From the NCBI GenBank assembly GCA_031292755.1, contig JARLGM010000077.1:1-32126 (forward strand): a DNA stretch of 32,126 nucleotides, written 5' to 3'. Below the pieces are notes generated by a model that saw only the letters and a program-made list of their open reading frames with translations, did no database searches and was not told the origin of the DNA. This DNA is from Candidatus Sulfopaludibacter sp. Lineage in GTDB: Bacteria; Acidobacteriota; Terriglobia; Bryobacterales; Bryobacteraceae. Within the stretch, counting starts at the first letter, position 1. Each line of letters begins with the position of its first letter. Of this stretch, positions 7,582-15,147 are shown piece after piece. A program made the position numbers and the translations under genes.

Positions 7582-8377
7582 ACGCTGCAGCGCTGTTCCC
7601 GAGCCAATCCTGCCATTCCTTCTCCGCCTTCAATCCTTCGGTCGCTTTCGGTCCAAAGAAATAGAAGCTGCCGACAAAGAACGTGTACTCACCCATGCCG
7701 CACGTGCTGAGGACGGCGACACCGGGACAGGGTTCGTCGAGCCGAACGATCACCTGGTTCGGATGCGACTCTGACTCGGCCTCTTCCACGACGCCGGTGA
7801 GGGGCGCGGTTCCGGCCTGCGACTGGATCTTTGCTCCGGCCGCTGGTGACGGCAAGCCGAGTTTGCCCACTAACGCCCGCCATCCTTCGAGCGCCGTGCC
7901 CGCCACCGGAGCCATCACCTGAAACTGCGCGCCGGGCTGGCCGGGGTAGTGCGACAGATACGTGCGCAAGACCACAAAGAATGAGGGCCAGCCGGTTTCT
8001 ATTTGACCGATCTGGTTGTCCCATTCGTCGGTATCGGCAAACAGGCTGTGCACGACACGCACGGCGCACGTGCCACCGGCGCGGGCTTCCACCGTCCATT
8101 CAGTTGCCATTTCCGGCGCGTCCGGCCCCAGTCCTTTGCCAGTCGCAGTGAAGCGGCGCGGCGCATCCCACGCAGTGACTTCGGAGACGGAATCCATGCC
8201 GGGTCCGAAGTTCAGGACGAGTTTGCCGCCCACATGGGGCTCTACCTGGGCCGGCACGAACCACTTCGAAATGCCGGGGCCGGTCGCGATGGCGTCCCAA
8301 ACCTCTTCAGGAGTGCCGGGAACTTCGACCTCGACCGAGATCGAACGGCGTCCATTTGCTTCCTTTTTCACGCTCAT
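7577..8377 (-). CDS. AHSA1/SRPBCC-fold protein paired with an ArsR-type regulator
   Basis: A 266-residue protein. Residues 11-150 show an AHSA1-type SRPBCC (START-like) fold: ISVEVEVPGTPEEVWDAIAT, ISKWFVPAQ, GGKLVLNFGP, then DEWDNQIGQIETGWPSFFVVL. A second, less conserved part follows at about 160-266 (LPSPAAGAKIQ to WLGNSAAAS) and may be another ligand-binding half. Such proteins bind hydrophobic ligands or assist stress responses, and the ligand here is unknown. The start at 8377 has AGGAG 5 nt upstream. It overlaps the ArsR gene stop by 4 bp (ATGA), so the two are translationally coupled, as is common for ArsR-AHSA1 pairs. The frame stays open upstream to 8773, but that part is antisense-like noise over the ArsR gene. 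Confidence 0.85.
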   Translation of the reverse strand: MSVKKEANGRRSISVEVEVPGTPEEVWDAIATGPGISKWFVPAQVEPHVGGKLVLNFGPGMDSVSEVTAWDAPRRFTATGKGLGPDAPEMATEWTVEARAGGTCAVRVVHSLFADTDEWDNQIGQIETGWPSFFVVLRTYLSHYPGQPGAQFQVMAPVAGTALEGWRALVGKLGLPSPAAGAKIQSQAGTAPLTGVVEEAESESHPNQVIVRLDEPCPGVAVLSTCGMGEYTFFVGSFYFFGPKATEGLKAEKEWQDWLGNSAAAS

Positions 8378-8976
8378 GATTGCTCCTTGGAATTCGTATT
8401 TGGCGGCATCGGATAGGCCACGGCAACCAATCGGTGCGGCCGGCCGCCCGGTGCCTGTCGATCGTGATACTTTGCGGCCAGTTGCGTTATAGCGCGGGTC
8501 AGTTCTTGTGTGAATTCGGCGCGGCTGGCCGCGGACCGGAAACGAATCACGGTGTCGACCGAGAGCGTCGGGAGTCGTTTTTCGGTTTCGGCCGATCGGG
8601 TCAGCAGCGCCTTCACCTCGCGGACGATCCGCGCTGCCAGTGCGATCAAGTAGGTGGCCGACAGGCGGTCGGGGTTGCGGTCGGGATCGGCCGCGGCCAG
8701 GCCCATGGCGCCCGGGGAGACCAGGTAAGAGGCGGCGCTCGCTACCATCATGCGTTCGGTGAGTCCGCCCCACTGGCGCTTCCCGGCGACGCGCACCAGA
8801 TCGTACGATTCGAGCGCGCGCAGGTGATAGTTGATCTTCTGCCGCGGAATGCCGAGTCTGTTGGCGAGTGTCGCGGCCGAGGCCGGCTCCGCGAGCTCGG
8901 AAAGCAGGAGACTCCGGACCGGATCGAGTGCTACGGCCGCTGCCACGGGATCGTCAATGACTTCTAGTGCCAACAT
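8374..8976 (-). CDS. ArsR-type winged-helix transcriptional regulator
   Basis: A 200-residue protein. A winged helix-turn-helix lies at about 12-80: VALDPVRSLLLSELAEPASA, then AATLANRLGIPRQKINYHLR, then LESYDLVRVAG. The C-terminal part is a helical region that probably dimerises or senses a ligand. No cysteine metal-binding site is visible. ATG 8976 is preferred over an in-frame TTG at 9015, because the TTG lies inside the palindromic operator. There is no Shine-Dalgarno sequence. A TTGACA (9015-9010, minus strand) with a poor TTCAAT hexamer 17 nt later would put the transcript start close to the ATG. It probably represses itself and the coupled SRPBCC gene. Confidence 0.88.
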   Translation of the reverse strand: MLALEVIDDPVAAAVALDPVRSLLLSELAEPASAATLANRLGIPRQKINYHLRALESYDLVRVAGKRQWGGLTERMMVASAASYLVSPGAMGLAAADPDRNPDRLSATYLIALAARIVREVKALLTRSAETEKRLPTLSVDTVIRFRSAASRAEFTQELTRAITQLAAKYHDRQAPGGRPHRLVAVAYPMPPNTNSKEQS

Positions 8977-8984
8977 CGATATGG

Positions 8985-9018
8985 CTATTGAATCATTGAC
9001 AATTTTTCTTGTCAATAG
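8985..9018. promoter_or_regulatory. Nested palindromic operator and promoter of the ArsR/SRPBCC pair
   Basis: Two inverted repeats are nested here. TTGACAA (8996-9002) and TTGTCAA (9009-9015) are a perfect 7-bp pair with a 6-nt A/T spacer. CTATTGA (8985-8991) and TCAATAG (9012-9018) form a second perfect pair that overlaps it. On the minus strand the inner repeat contains a consensus TTGACA -35 box. Binding of a dimeric ArsR protein would therefore cover the promoter of its own gene. Confidence 0.65.
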
Positions 9019-9125
9019 TTTTTATGGACTTTTCCGCCATTTCCGCAGCAGTTCCGACGTCCTCGGGTGTTCCGGTCGCGCGTTGGGCACCTCTTGCGAT
9101 GTCCATCTATTTACTGGACACTACC

Positions 9126-9938
9126 TTAGCGGCGGTCCCAGTTCAGGCGCATACGGTCACGGCCGTCGGTGGCCTCGAGCGTGATGCTGTTGACGTTCTG
9201 GCGTTCGTCGACGGAGATAAACATGGGGCCGCGGAGGCGGCCGTCCTCGCTGACGACGCTGGCTTTGAGCCTGCCAGCATCGCGATCCATGAGGACTCCG
9301 GAGAACAGAATGGTGCGGCCGCGTTCGGCGCGGAACGAGACTACGATTTTGCCGCCGCGATCGATATCGACATTGACATCCTGGAGGCGGCGCGAATCCG
9401 CGCCATTGAAGACGGCCGCGCCGCGACCCTGCCCGTGGAAGTTGATGACGTTATTCCAGACAAAGCCGGAGGCGGGAGGGCGATCGCGGTCGTAGTCGCG
9501 GCGATCGTCCGGCGGGCGGAGGTTGCTCACCTGATCCATATTCCAGGAGAGGCGGAAATGATACCGGCCGAAGCCGCCGGCGGAATCCCGAATGTGCACC
9601 ACGGCGGCAAAATCGTTGCGGCGATTCGGATTCTCGATCAGGCGGATTTCGTTGCGGCTGTCCTTGACTTCGAACATCAGGTCAGGCATATCGCGGTGTG
9701 GCAACGGAGCATTGCATTCGGAGCCATCGTCGCGCGGTTCCTGCCCGGCGAGTGTGCGCACGACGACCATGTCGCCGCGAACCATGACATCGATTTCATT
9801 GTCCACTTGCAGGCGGATGTCGCACTGACCTTTGCCGCGCGGCACGTCGTCGCGGGTCATTTGGCGGATACGAAACTGCGTGTCGGCCCACGCAGGAATT
9901 GCGACCAGCACGGCCAAAGCTATCACCCAAGTACGCAT
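9126..9938 (-). CDS. Secreted protein of unknown function, Arg/Asp-rich
   Basis: A 270-residue protein with a clear Sec signal peptide: MRTWVIALAVLVAIPAWA, with cleavage likely before DTQ. The start at 9938 is chosen to place the signal peptide at the N-terminus. The frame is open nine codons further upstream. The mature part is beta-rich and strongly charged, with a DDRRDYDRDRPP linker near residue 150 between two halves: an N-terminal half with DIRLQVDNEIDVMVRGDMVV, and a C-terminal half with RGRTILFSGVLMDRDAGRLK. I recognise no family. The neighbouring TIGR03435 protein is also exported and in the same orientation, 51 bp upstream, so both may act in the periplasm or outside. Confidence 0.65.
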   Translation of the reverse strand: MRTWVIALAVLVAIPAWADTQFRIRQMTRDDVPRGKGQCDIRLQVDNEIDVMVRGDMVVVRTLAGQEPRDDGSECNAPLPHRDMPDLMFEVKDSRNEIRLIENPNRRNDFAAVVHIRDSAGGFGRYHFRLSWNMDQVSNLRPPDDRRDYDRDRPPASGFVWNNVINFHGQGRGAAVFNGADSRRLQDVNVDIDRGGKIVVSFRAERGRTILFSGVLMDRDAGRLKASVVSEDGRLRGPMFISVDERQNVNSITLEATDGRDRMRLNWDRR

Positions 9939-9989
9939 GGTTTCAGGATAGCGCCTTGACCGCACAAGCAGGCCGGGGATGGACGGTAT

Positions 9990-10760
9990 TTAATTTGCCG
10001 CGGGGTGCGCCACCCGGTCGATCACCAGGGTCTCCACCGGGCCCTTGCCCGCTTCGAGTTTCAGGCCGAGACCTTGCAGGGAAGCCATGATGACGGAAAT
10101 GACGTCCGTAGCGGGATCGTCCGAAGAGAACTCATACCGGAAATCGAAGGCGCCCGGAAGGCCGGTTCGATCGAAGACAGGGCGTTCCAGGTAACTGCTC
10201 AGGCGGGCGGTGAGGAGCGCCATGGTGGCGTTGGTGGCCCTCAGACCGTCCCGCGCGATGGCGGCGCCGGCTACGCTGCCCACCCACGGGTACTCATCCG
10301 AGTCCTGGGTGGGTTGGAGTTTCAGTTCCTTATTGGTGCGGGTCAACAGGTAGACGGGGCCCTCCCTGGTTTCGCGGTGGGAGCGCAATTGAAACCGGTC
10401 CGCGAGAAGCGCCTGCAGCATCAGGCGTTGTTCCGGATTGGGAGGCAACTTGAAACTGCGCGGGTTGGCCTTGCTCGCCGCAGAATTCGCGGGCGGTTTG
10501 GCGTCGATATCGAAGCGGTCTTCATGGATCCAGCGGGGACCGCCGGCAACCTGGAAGAATTGAATGTCGAAGGCCTCGGTGATCAGGTAGTCCAACTTGC
10601 ACATGTTGGCGCGGATGCGCCCGCCCGGATAGGTGGCCAGTCCCATTCCGGTATTGCCGTCCTGCATGGCGGATGGTTTGACCGACACGACTTCGAAGGC
10701 GGGACCGCTCTGCGCCCGCGCCGCGGCAATCGCGAGGGTCAGGAAAACGAGAGACCGCAT
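9990..10760 (-). CDS. TIGR03435 family soil-associated secreted protein
   Basis: A 256-residue protein of the family length. It starts with a signal peptide (MRSLVFLTLAIAAARAQ). Family hallmarks follow in order: FEVVSVKPS at about 22, GGRIRANMCKLDYLI at about 47, RFDIDAKPP at about 82, LQALLADRFQLRSHRETREG at about 113, and the C-terminal FDFRYEF and GLGLKLEAGKGPVETLVID. The family is found in many copies in Solibacter-like Acidobacteriota, and its function is unknown. A TATAAA hexamer (10775-10770) ends 9 nt before the ATG with no Shine-Dalgarno sequence, so the message may be leaderless. The hexamer abuts the stop codon of the SMR-like gene upstream. Confidence 0.93.
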   Translation of the reverse strand: MRSLVFLTLAIAAARAQSGPAFEVVSVKPSAMQDGNTGMGLATYPGGRIRANMCKLDYLITEAFDIQFFQVAGGPRWIHEDRFDIDAKPPANSAASKANPRSFKLPPNPEQRLMLQALLADRFQLRSHRETREGPVYLLTRTNKELKLQPTQDSDEYPWVGSVAGAAIARDGLRATNATMALLTARLSSYLERPVFDRTGLPGAFDFRYEFSSDDPATDVISVIMASLQGLGLKLEAGKGPVETLVIDRVAHPAAN

Positions 10761-10769
10761 ACTGGCGAT

Positions 10770-10775
10770 TTTATA
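10770..10775 (-). promoter_or_regulatory. -10-like TATAAA before the TIGR03435 gene
   Basis: Reading on the minus strand, GTATAAAAT (10776-10768) lies just after the SMR-like gene has ended, and the hexamer ends 9 nt before ATG 10760. No matching -35 is obvious. The position suggests an independent, leaderless transcript rather than readthrough. Confidence 0.4.
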
Positions 10776-10779
10776 CCCT

Positions 10780-11130
10780 TCAACTGCCCATGCCGACGAA
10801 AGTGACTCCGAGCAGGATGAGGGCGAGGCCCACGAATTTCTGGCGGGTGAAGGCTTCTTTAAACATCAGGCGCGCCCAGACCAGGGTCCAGACGTAGCCG
10901 AGAGAGACCATGGGATAAAGCACGGACAGTTGGCCATGACGGATCCCCATGACGAAGAAAAACGAAGAGCCCATGAAGAGGGAGACGCCGATGGCCAGTT
11001 GGAGATTGAAGATCTTCCAGAAGCCGCCGTGCAACTTGGCCGAGCCCAATTTGAGGAAGACGGCGCCGAACGATCCGATGAACGACGCCACCAGCACCAG
11101 GAGCATGGACGAGACAGGAGTGGAAGTCAA
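10780..11130 (-). CDS. Four-helix SMR/EamA-like small transporter, second subunit
   Basis: A 116-residue integral membrane protein with four predicted helices, starting at about residues 7, 41, 68 and 97. It has features of the SMR/ArnE-like half-transporter fold: a GAVFLKLG motif in helix 1, SVLYPMVSLGYVWT in helix 3, and FVGLALILLGVTFVG in helix 4. Such proteins move drugs, guanidinium compounds or undecaprenyl-linked sugars. The LYPxxSLxYVW signature is closest to the ArnE/ArnF lipid-flippase type. The first base triplet overlaps the end of the partner gene by 4 bp (11127-11130), which points to an obligate pair made in equal amounts. The substrate is not deducible. Confidence 0.8.
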   Translation of the reverse strand: MTSTPVSSMLLVLVASFIGSFGAVFLKLGSAKLHGGFWKIFNLQLAIGVSLFMGSSFFFVMGIRHGQLSVLYPMVSLGYVWTLVWARLMFKEAFTRQKFVGLALILLGVTFVGMGS

Positions 11131-11525
11131 CTCTTGCCTCCGGTTCCGAGCACTGCGACGCCGATCACGATGGTGACGATGCCAACGAGTTTGATGGGGT
11201 TTACGGTATCGTGAAAAATCAGAAACGAGAGGCCGGTGACCCAGACATAAGTCAAAGCGATGACCGGATAGAGAAGGGATAGCTCGCCGTCTTTCAGGGC
11301 CAACACCAGCAGGACCGTGCTCATTCCGTACAGCGCATAGCCGCAGAACAGCGGGAGATTGGTGATGACTCCCATGAGACCGGGCTTCAGGTGATTGGCG
11401 CCCGTCTTCATGAGGATCTGGGCGGCGGCACCGAGAATGGTGCAGCAGAACACCAGGGCGATAGATTTCCAGCGGGCTGCGGGATTGTCCAACTTATCGG
11501 TGGGAATGGTTACCGGAGTGCTCAA
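11127..11525 (-). CDS. Four-helix SMR/EamA-like small transporter, first subunit
   Basis: A 132-residue membrane protein from a TTG start at 11525. It has a short hydrophilic N-terminus (STPVTIPTDKLDNPAARWK) and then four helices: ALVFCCTILGAAAQILMKTG, a second helix at about 60, LLYPVIALTYVWVTGLSFLI, and LVGIVTIVIGVAVLG. The helix-1 'AQILMKxG' and helix-3 'LLYPVIALTYVW' motifs match those of the downstream partner, so the two are probably a duplicated heterodimer. TTG is chosen because AAAGG lies 7 nt upstream. The frame is open to 11618, but that would overlap the divergent lepB start. The two start codons are only 50 bp apart. Confidence 0.8.
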   Translation of the reverse strand: MSTPVTIPTDKLDNPAARWKSIALVFCCTILGAAAQILMKTGANHLKPGLMGVITNLPLFCGYALYGMSTVLLVLALKDGELSLLYPVIALTYVWVTGLSFLIFHDTVNPIKLVGIVTIVIGVAVLGTGGKS

Positions 11526-11575
11526 GGATGGGCCTTTTGAACAGAATAACAGAGATTCCGATAGAATAGAGGTCT

Positions 11576-12367
11576 GTGGACGAAGACAAGGTTCTGATCG
11601 AGGAGATAGAGCCCACACCGGCCGCCCCGCCGCAACAGCACTACGTGCAGCGAGGCTTTATCGCGGAGTGGGCCGTCACCATCATCCTGCTACTTTTCGG
11701 CACGACGACGCTGCTGCAGGCGTTCGTGATTCCGACGGGATCGATGGAAGATACGCTGCTGATTGGCGACCATCTACTGGTGGATAAGCTGGCGTACGCG
11801 CCGCCGGGGGCGGTTTCCCGGCACATTCTGCCGTATACCGAAGTGACGCGCGGGGACATCATTGTGTTCCGGTATCCGGTGGATATCACGCAGACGTTTG
11901 TGAAGCGTTGCATCGGCGTGCCGGGGGACCGGATTCACCTGGTGGACAAACAACTGTGGCTCAACGGCCGGCCGATGAAAGAGCCTTACGTGTACCACAA
12001 GACCGAGTACATCGACGCGTACCGCGACAATTTTCCGGCGGATCCGAACGTGGCGGTGCCCGAGCAGGCGCACGATATGCTGGCGAATCACCTGGAGGGC
12101 GGCGATGTGGTGGTGCCGCCGGGATTTTATTTCGCGATGGGGGACAACCGCGACTCCTCTTTGGACAGCCGGTATTGGGGCTTCGTGCCGCGCGGGAATA
12201 TTGTCGGCAAGCCGCTGGTGATTTACTGGTCGTACGATGCGCCGACCGACGCGCTGACGGGCACGCCCTTCAACGTGCAGCACTTGCTGGACATGGTGCT
12301 GCACTTCCCGACCAAGACGCGCTGGAACCGGACGTTCCGGTTGATTCACGGATATCCGCTCAAGTAA
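11576..12367 (+). CDS. lepB: Signal peptidase I
   Basis: A 263-residue inner-membrane serine protease that removes signal peptides from Sec- and Tat-exported proteins. One N-terminal transmembrane helix (about 31-50) is followed by the catalytic boxes. Ser56 lies in IPTGSMEDTLLIGDH, and Lys110 lies in TFVKRCIGVPGD as the general base. Box E is GDNRDSSLDSRYWGFV near 190. The start is GTG at 11576. A TAGAAT hexamer at 11562-11567 ends 8 nt upstream, and only a very close GAGG (3 nt away) could act as ribosome site, so initiation may be leaderless. The stop codon is directly followed by the manC start, so the two form an operon. Confidence 0.96.
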   Translation: MDEDKVLIEEIEPTPAAPPQQHYVQRGFIAEWAVTIILLLFGTTTLLQAFVIPTGSMEDTLLIGDHLLVDKLAYAPPGAVSRHILPYTEVTRGDIIVFRYPVDITQTFVKRCIGVPGDRIHLVDKQLWLNGRPMKEPYVYHKTEYIDAYRDNFPADPNVAVPEQAHDMLANHLEGGDVVVPPGFYFAMGDNRDSSLDSRYWGFVPRGNIVGKPLVIYWSYDAPTDALTGTPFNVQHLLDMVLHFPTKTRWNRTFRLIHGYPLK

Positions 12368-13453
12368 ATGAACGCACATTATTACGGGCTGATTTTAGCC
12401 GGGGGGCGCGGTACGCGCTTCTGGCCGCGAAGCCGCAAACGCTCCGCCAAGCAGGTGCTTCCCGTGGTGGGGGAGCGGAGCCTGATACGGGCGACGGTGG
12501 ACCGGCTGACGTCGGCGATCGCGCCGGAGCGCCTGTGGGTGCTGACGAATCACGATTTGCGCGACGAGATCCTCCGCCAATTGCCGGAGGTTCCCAAGAG
12601 GCAGGTGCTGGCCGAACCCATGCAGCGGAATACGGCGCCGGCGATTGGCCTGGCGGCGCACATTCTGCACTCGCTGGACCCGAAGGCGGTGATGGGCGTG
12701 TTTCCCTCGGACCACGTGATCGGCAAGGCGGCGCCCTATCGCCGCGCGCTGAAGGCGGCGTTCCAAGGCGCGGCGGCGGGGCACCTGATGGTGGTGGGGA
12801 TTCAGCCGAGATGGCCGGAGACGGGCTACGGATATATCGAGTTTCCGCGCGGCACGGCGGCGGGCAGCACGGGACCGCTGGCGGTGCGGCGCTTCCACGA
12901 AAAGCCGGAACTGGCGAAGGCAAAACGGTACCGGGCGGCGGGCAATTTCTACTGGAACTCCGGCATGTTTTTCTGGCGGGCCGAGGTGCTGCTGGATCAG
13001 CTCCGGCATCACCTGCCCAAGACCGCGACACTGCTGGCATCGCTGCCGGCTTTCGGATCGCGGAAGTTCGATGCCTGCCTGAACGAGGTATTTCCACTGT
13101 GCGACAACATCTCCATCGATTACGCGGTGATGGAGAAGGCGGCGGAGGCGAAGCAGGTACACGGAATCGCCGCGGAGGAATTCGGCTGGAACGATGTAGG
13201 CAGTTGGAACGCGGTTTACGAACTGCTGGCGCAGGACGGGGCGGGCAACGTGACGGTGCACGAATCGCTCTGCCTGGATGCGTCGAATAACTTCGTGGAC
13301 GCGCGCGGGAAGCTGGTGGCGCTGCTGGGGGTAAAGGACCTGATCATCGTGGATACGCCGGATGCGCTGCTGGTGGCGAGCAGGGGCCGGGCGCAGCAGG
13401 TGGGCGAAGTGGTGAAGGCGCTGGAGAAGCGCGAGCGCCACGATCTGCTGTAG
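12368..13453 (+). CDS. manC: Mannose-1-phosphate guanylyltransferase
   Basis: A 361-residue nucleotidyltransferase that makes GDP-mannose from GTP and mannose-1-phosphate for glycans and exopolysaccharide. The N-terminal signature is GLILAGGRGTRFWPRSRK, with KQVLP as the substrate lysine region. Other motifs are AEPMQRNTAPAIGLAA, GVFPSDHVI (metal and sugar binding), TGYGYIEF, RRFHEKPELAKA, FYWNSGMFFW and SIDYAVMEKA, in the normal order. The length fits the short form without a fused phosphomannose isomerase domain. Its ATG follows the lepB TAA with no gap. The pairing with signal peptidase is not an obvious pathway link and may only reflect envelope growth. Confidence 0.95.
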   Translation: MNAHYYGLILAGGRGTRFWPRSRKRSAKQVLPVVGERSLIRATVDRLTSAIAPERLWVLTNHDLRDEILRQLPEVPKRQVLAEPMQRNTAPAIGLAAHILHSLDPKAVMGVFPSDHVIGKAAPYRRALKAAFQGAAAGHLMVVGIQPRWPETGYGYIEFPRGTAAGSTGPLAVRRFHEKPELAKAKRYRAAGNFYWNSGMFFWRAEVLLDQLRHHLPKTATLLASLPAFGSRKFDACLNEVFPLCDNISIDYAVMEKAAEAKQVHGIAAEEFGWNDVGSWNAVYELLAQDGAGNVTVHESLCLDASNNFVDARGKLVALLGVKDLIIVDTPDALLVASRGRAQQVGEVVKALEKRERHDLL

Positions 13454-13472
13454 CAGCTTATCAATTTGGGCC

Positions 13473-13502
13473 GCAGATAAACGCGGATAAACGCCGATAA
13501 GA
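13473..13502. repeat. Three tandem 10-bp units of GCxGATAAxx
   Basis: GCAGATAAAC, GCGGATAAAC and GCCGATAAGA follow each other without gaps between the manC stop and the ADOP pseudogene end. The wording resembles the ATCTGCGTTTATCTGCG-type short repeats seen between genes in many environmental bacteria. It lies where two transcripts converge, but no hairpin with a T-tract is visible. Confidence 0.65.
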
Positions 13503-13506
13503 TTCG

Positions 13507-14107
13507 CTACTCCTCGCGGAAGGCGATCATCGGATCCACCCAGGCGGCGCGGCGGGCGGGCAACAGGATCGCCAGAGCCGCGACGGCAAGCAACGTGGCC
13601 GACACACATGCCAGCGTGCCGGAGTCAGCCGGTTGAATGCCGTAAAGCAGATTGGCAAGGACCCGGCTGAAGGCGACGGTGGCACCGATTCCAAGGGCGA
13701 GTCCGGCCAGCACCGAGATGCCGCCCTGGCGGGCCACCAGCCAGAGCAGGTCGCGGGTCTGTGCACCGACGGCGAGGACGAGGGAGCAGGCGCGGGTCTC
13801 GTCGCCGGCGCGGAAAGTGCGGCCGAGGGCGGCGGGGACGCCGAGGGTATCGAAGAAAGACGCGGTGGCGGGCACGGTCATAACAGTGCGCGAGGGCCCC
13901 TGGCCGGTGAGGATACGGCCGGTGTTGACGGCCCAGGTGGCGGCAGAGAGACTTTCGAAGGACTGGGAGTGGCGGCGGAACCGAATCGAAATCGGCGTAG
14001 GTGGCGAAGAGCTTGGCGAGTCCTATTTCGCGTGTGCTGGTGACCCAGATGGCGGCGGTGAATCCGGGACGCCGGGCGAAGGAGCGGATGGCGTAGCGGA
14101 GGTCCAT
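13507..14107 (-). pseudogene. Internally deleted and frameshifted ADOP permease
   Basis: The start at 14107 gives MDLRYAIRSFARRPGFTAA, the usual ADOP opening. It then jumps straight to IWVTSTREIGLAKLFATYAD, so about 50 residues with TM1 are missing. An extra G at about 13981 shifts the frame. In the next frame FRRHSQSFESL, then TASFFDTLGVPAALGRTF, continue the first periplasmic domain. After SLVLA the reading jumps in frame to VGAQTRDLLWL and the C-terminal FtsX block, ending DPMIAFREE. About 600 residues are therefore missing. Only about 200 of roughly 800 residues remain. The ATG overlaps the stop of the NHL gene (TGATG), so it was once translationally coupled to it. Confidence 0.88.
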
Positions 14108-15135
14108 CACACCTTGCGCAGTTTGGTGACGCGGCCCACCTCGACCCATTCGACCACGAAGATATTGCCGGCGTGATCGAAGCAGGCGCCGTGGGGGCAG
14201 ACAAATTTGCCGGGCGTGAAACGATCGCGCGAGAGCTTGCGCGTGTCGCTCCATTTGGAGGACGAATCGTCGCCGAGGTTTTCGATCACTTCGTTATTCC
14301 GGTTCATGAGGGTGACGCGCGCGCCGAGGTCGGGGATCACCACATCGCCGTTCTGGTAATAGTTGAAATGGCACGGCAGGTTGGTGCCGGCGATGAAATC
14401 GATGTGCTTGCCTTCGAGGGTGAAGCGCTGGATGCGGTTGTTGGCGCGGTCTGCCACCACCAGGATGGGCGAGCCGCCGCGCAGGTCCACGGCGATGCCG
14501 TGCGGGCAATCCACTTTGCCGGGCTCTTTGCCCTTGCCGCCGAAGGTGCGGAGGTATTCCGCCTTGCTGTTGTACTGATTGATGTAGCTGGAGCCGTAGC
14601 CATCGCCCACGTAGATATCACCGTTGGGCGCGATGGCGAGGTTGGTGGGGCTGTACTTGGGCTTTTTGCCATCGGCGCCGGGCTTGTAGGCTTCGCTCTG
14701 CTCGGGGTAGCCGATACTCCACACCTCTTCGCCGGCAAGCGTGGTCTTCACGACTACGCCGCGTTTGGTGTCGCAGAGGTAGAGAAATTCGGTGCTGCCC
14801 TCTTTGCGGATGTAGAGGCCATGGGCGCCGCCTTTGAATTCCTTACCCCAGGATTTGACGAATTTGCCCTTGGCGTCGAAGACCACCATGGAGTCGGAGC
14901 TTTCGCTGACGGCGTTGACGGTGTGATGCACGTAGATGTGGCCCTGCGAGTCTTCCACCACGCCGTGAGTGTTGCCGTAGGCGATGTCGCGGGGCAGTTC
15001 GCCCCAATCGTGGATGGCCTCGTAAGTATGTTCGCCGGAGCCGAGGATGGGGGCGCGGGAGCCGGATTTATCGTCCGCATGCAGAATCGCCGGCGCCGAC
15101 GCGGCGGCCTTCAAAAACGTACGTCTCGAGTGCAT
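14107..15135 (-). CDS. Tat-exported NHL-repeat beta-propeller protein
   Basis: A 342-residue protein with a twin-arginine signal (SRRTFLKAAASAPAILHA). The mature part consists of NHL-type blades: THGVVEDSQGHIYVHH, GAHGLYIRKEG, PTNLAIAPNGDIYVGDGYG, CPHGIAVDLRGG with VADRANNRIQRFTLEG, and CPHGACFDHAGNIFVVEW at the C-terminus, so about six blades. Some relatives are peptidyl-hydroxyglycine-lyase-like or sugar-acid lactonase-like, but no catalytic set can be assigned here. It lies 12 bp after the KDG kinase stop, so it is probably co-transcribed and may handle a sugar-acid-related step in the periplasm. That link is inferred from position only. Confidence 0.85.
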   Translation of the reverse strand: MHSRRTFLKAAASAPAILHADDKSGSRAPILGSGEHTYEAIHDWGELPRDIAYGNTHGVVEDSQGHIYVHHTVNAVSESSDSMVVFDAKGKFVKSWGKEFKGGAHGLYIRKEGSTEFLYLCDTKRGVVVKTTLAGEEVWSIGYPEQSEAYKPGADGKKPKYSPTNLAIAPNGDIYVGDGYGSSYINQYNSKAEYLRTFGGKGKEPGKVDCPHGIAVDLRGGSPILVVADRANNRIQRFTLEGKHIDFIAGTNLPCHFNYYQNGDVVIPDLGARVTLMNRNNEVIENLGDDSSSKWSDTRKLSRDRFTPGKFVCPHGACFDHAGNIFVVEWVEVGRVTKLRKV

Positions 15136-15147
15136 GGGGACAGCATA

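Noticed and set aside
8378..8773. Upstream extension of the SRPBCC protein frame
   Set aside because: AGGAG and the family N-terminus place the start at 8377. The extension overlaps the ArsR gene and has no similarity to the fold.
11908..13290. A 460-codon open frame on the plus strand in another frame across lepB and manC
   Set aside because: It covers parts of two confidently identified genes in a different frame and has a Gly/Arg/Ala-rich sequence without motifs.
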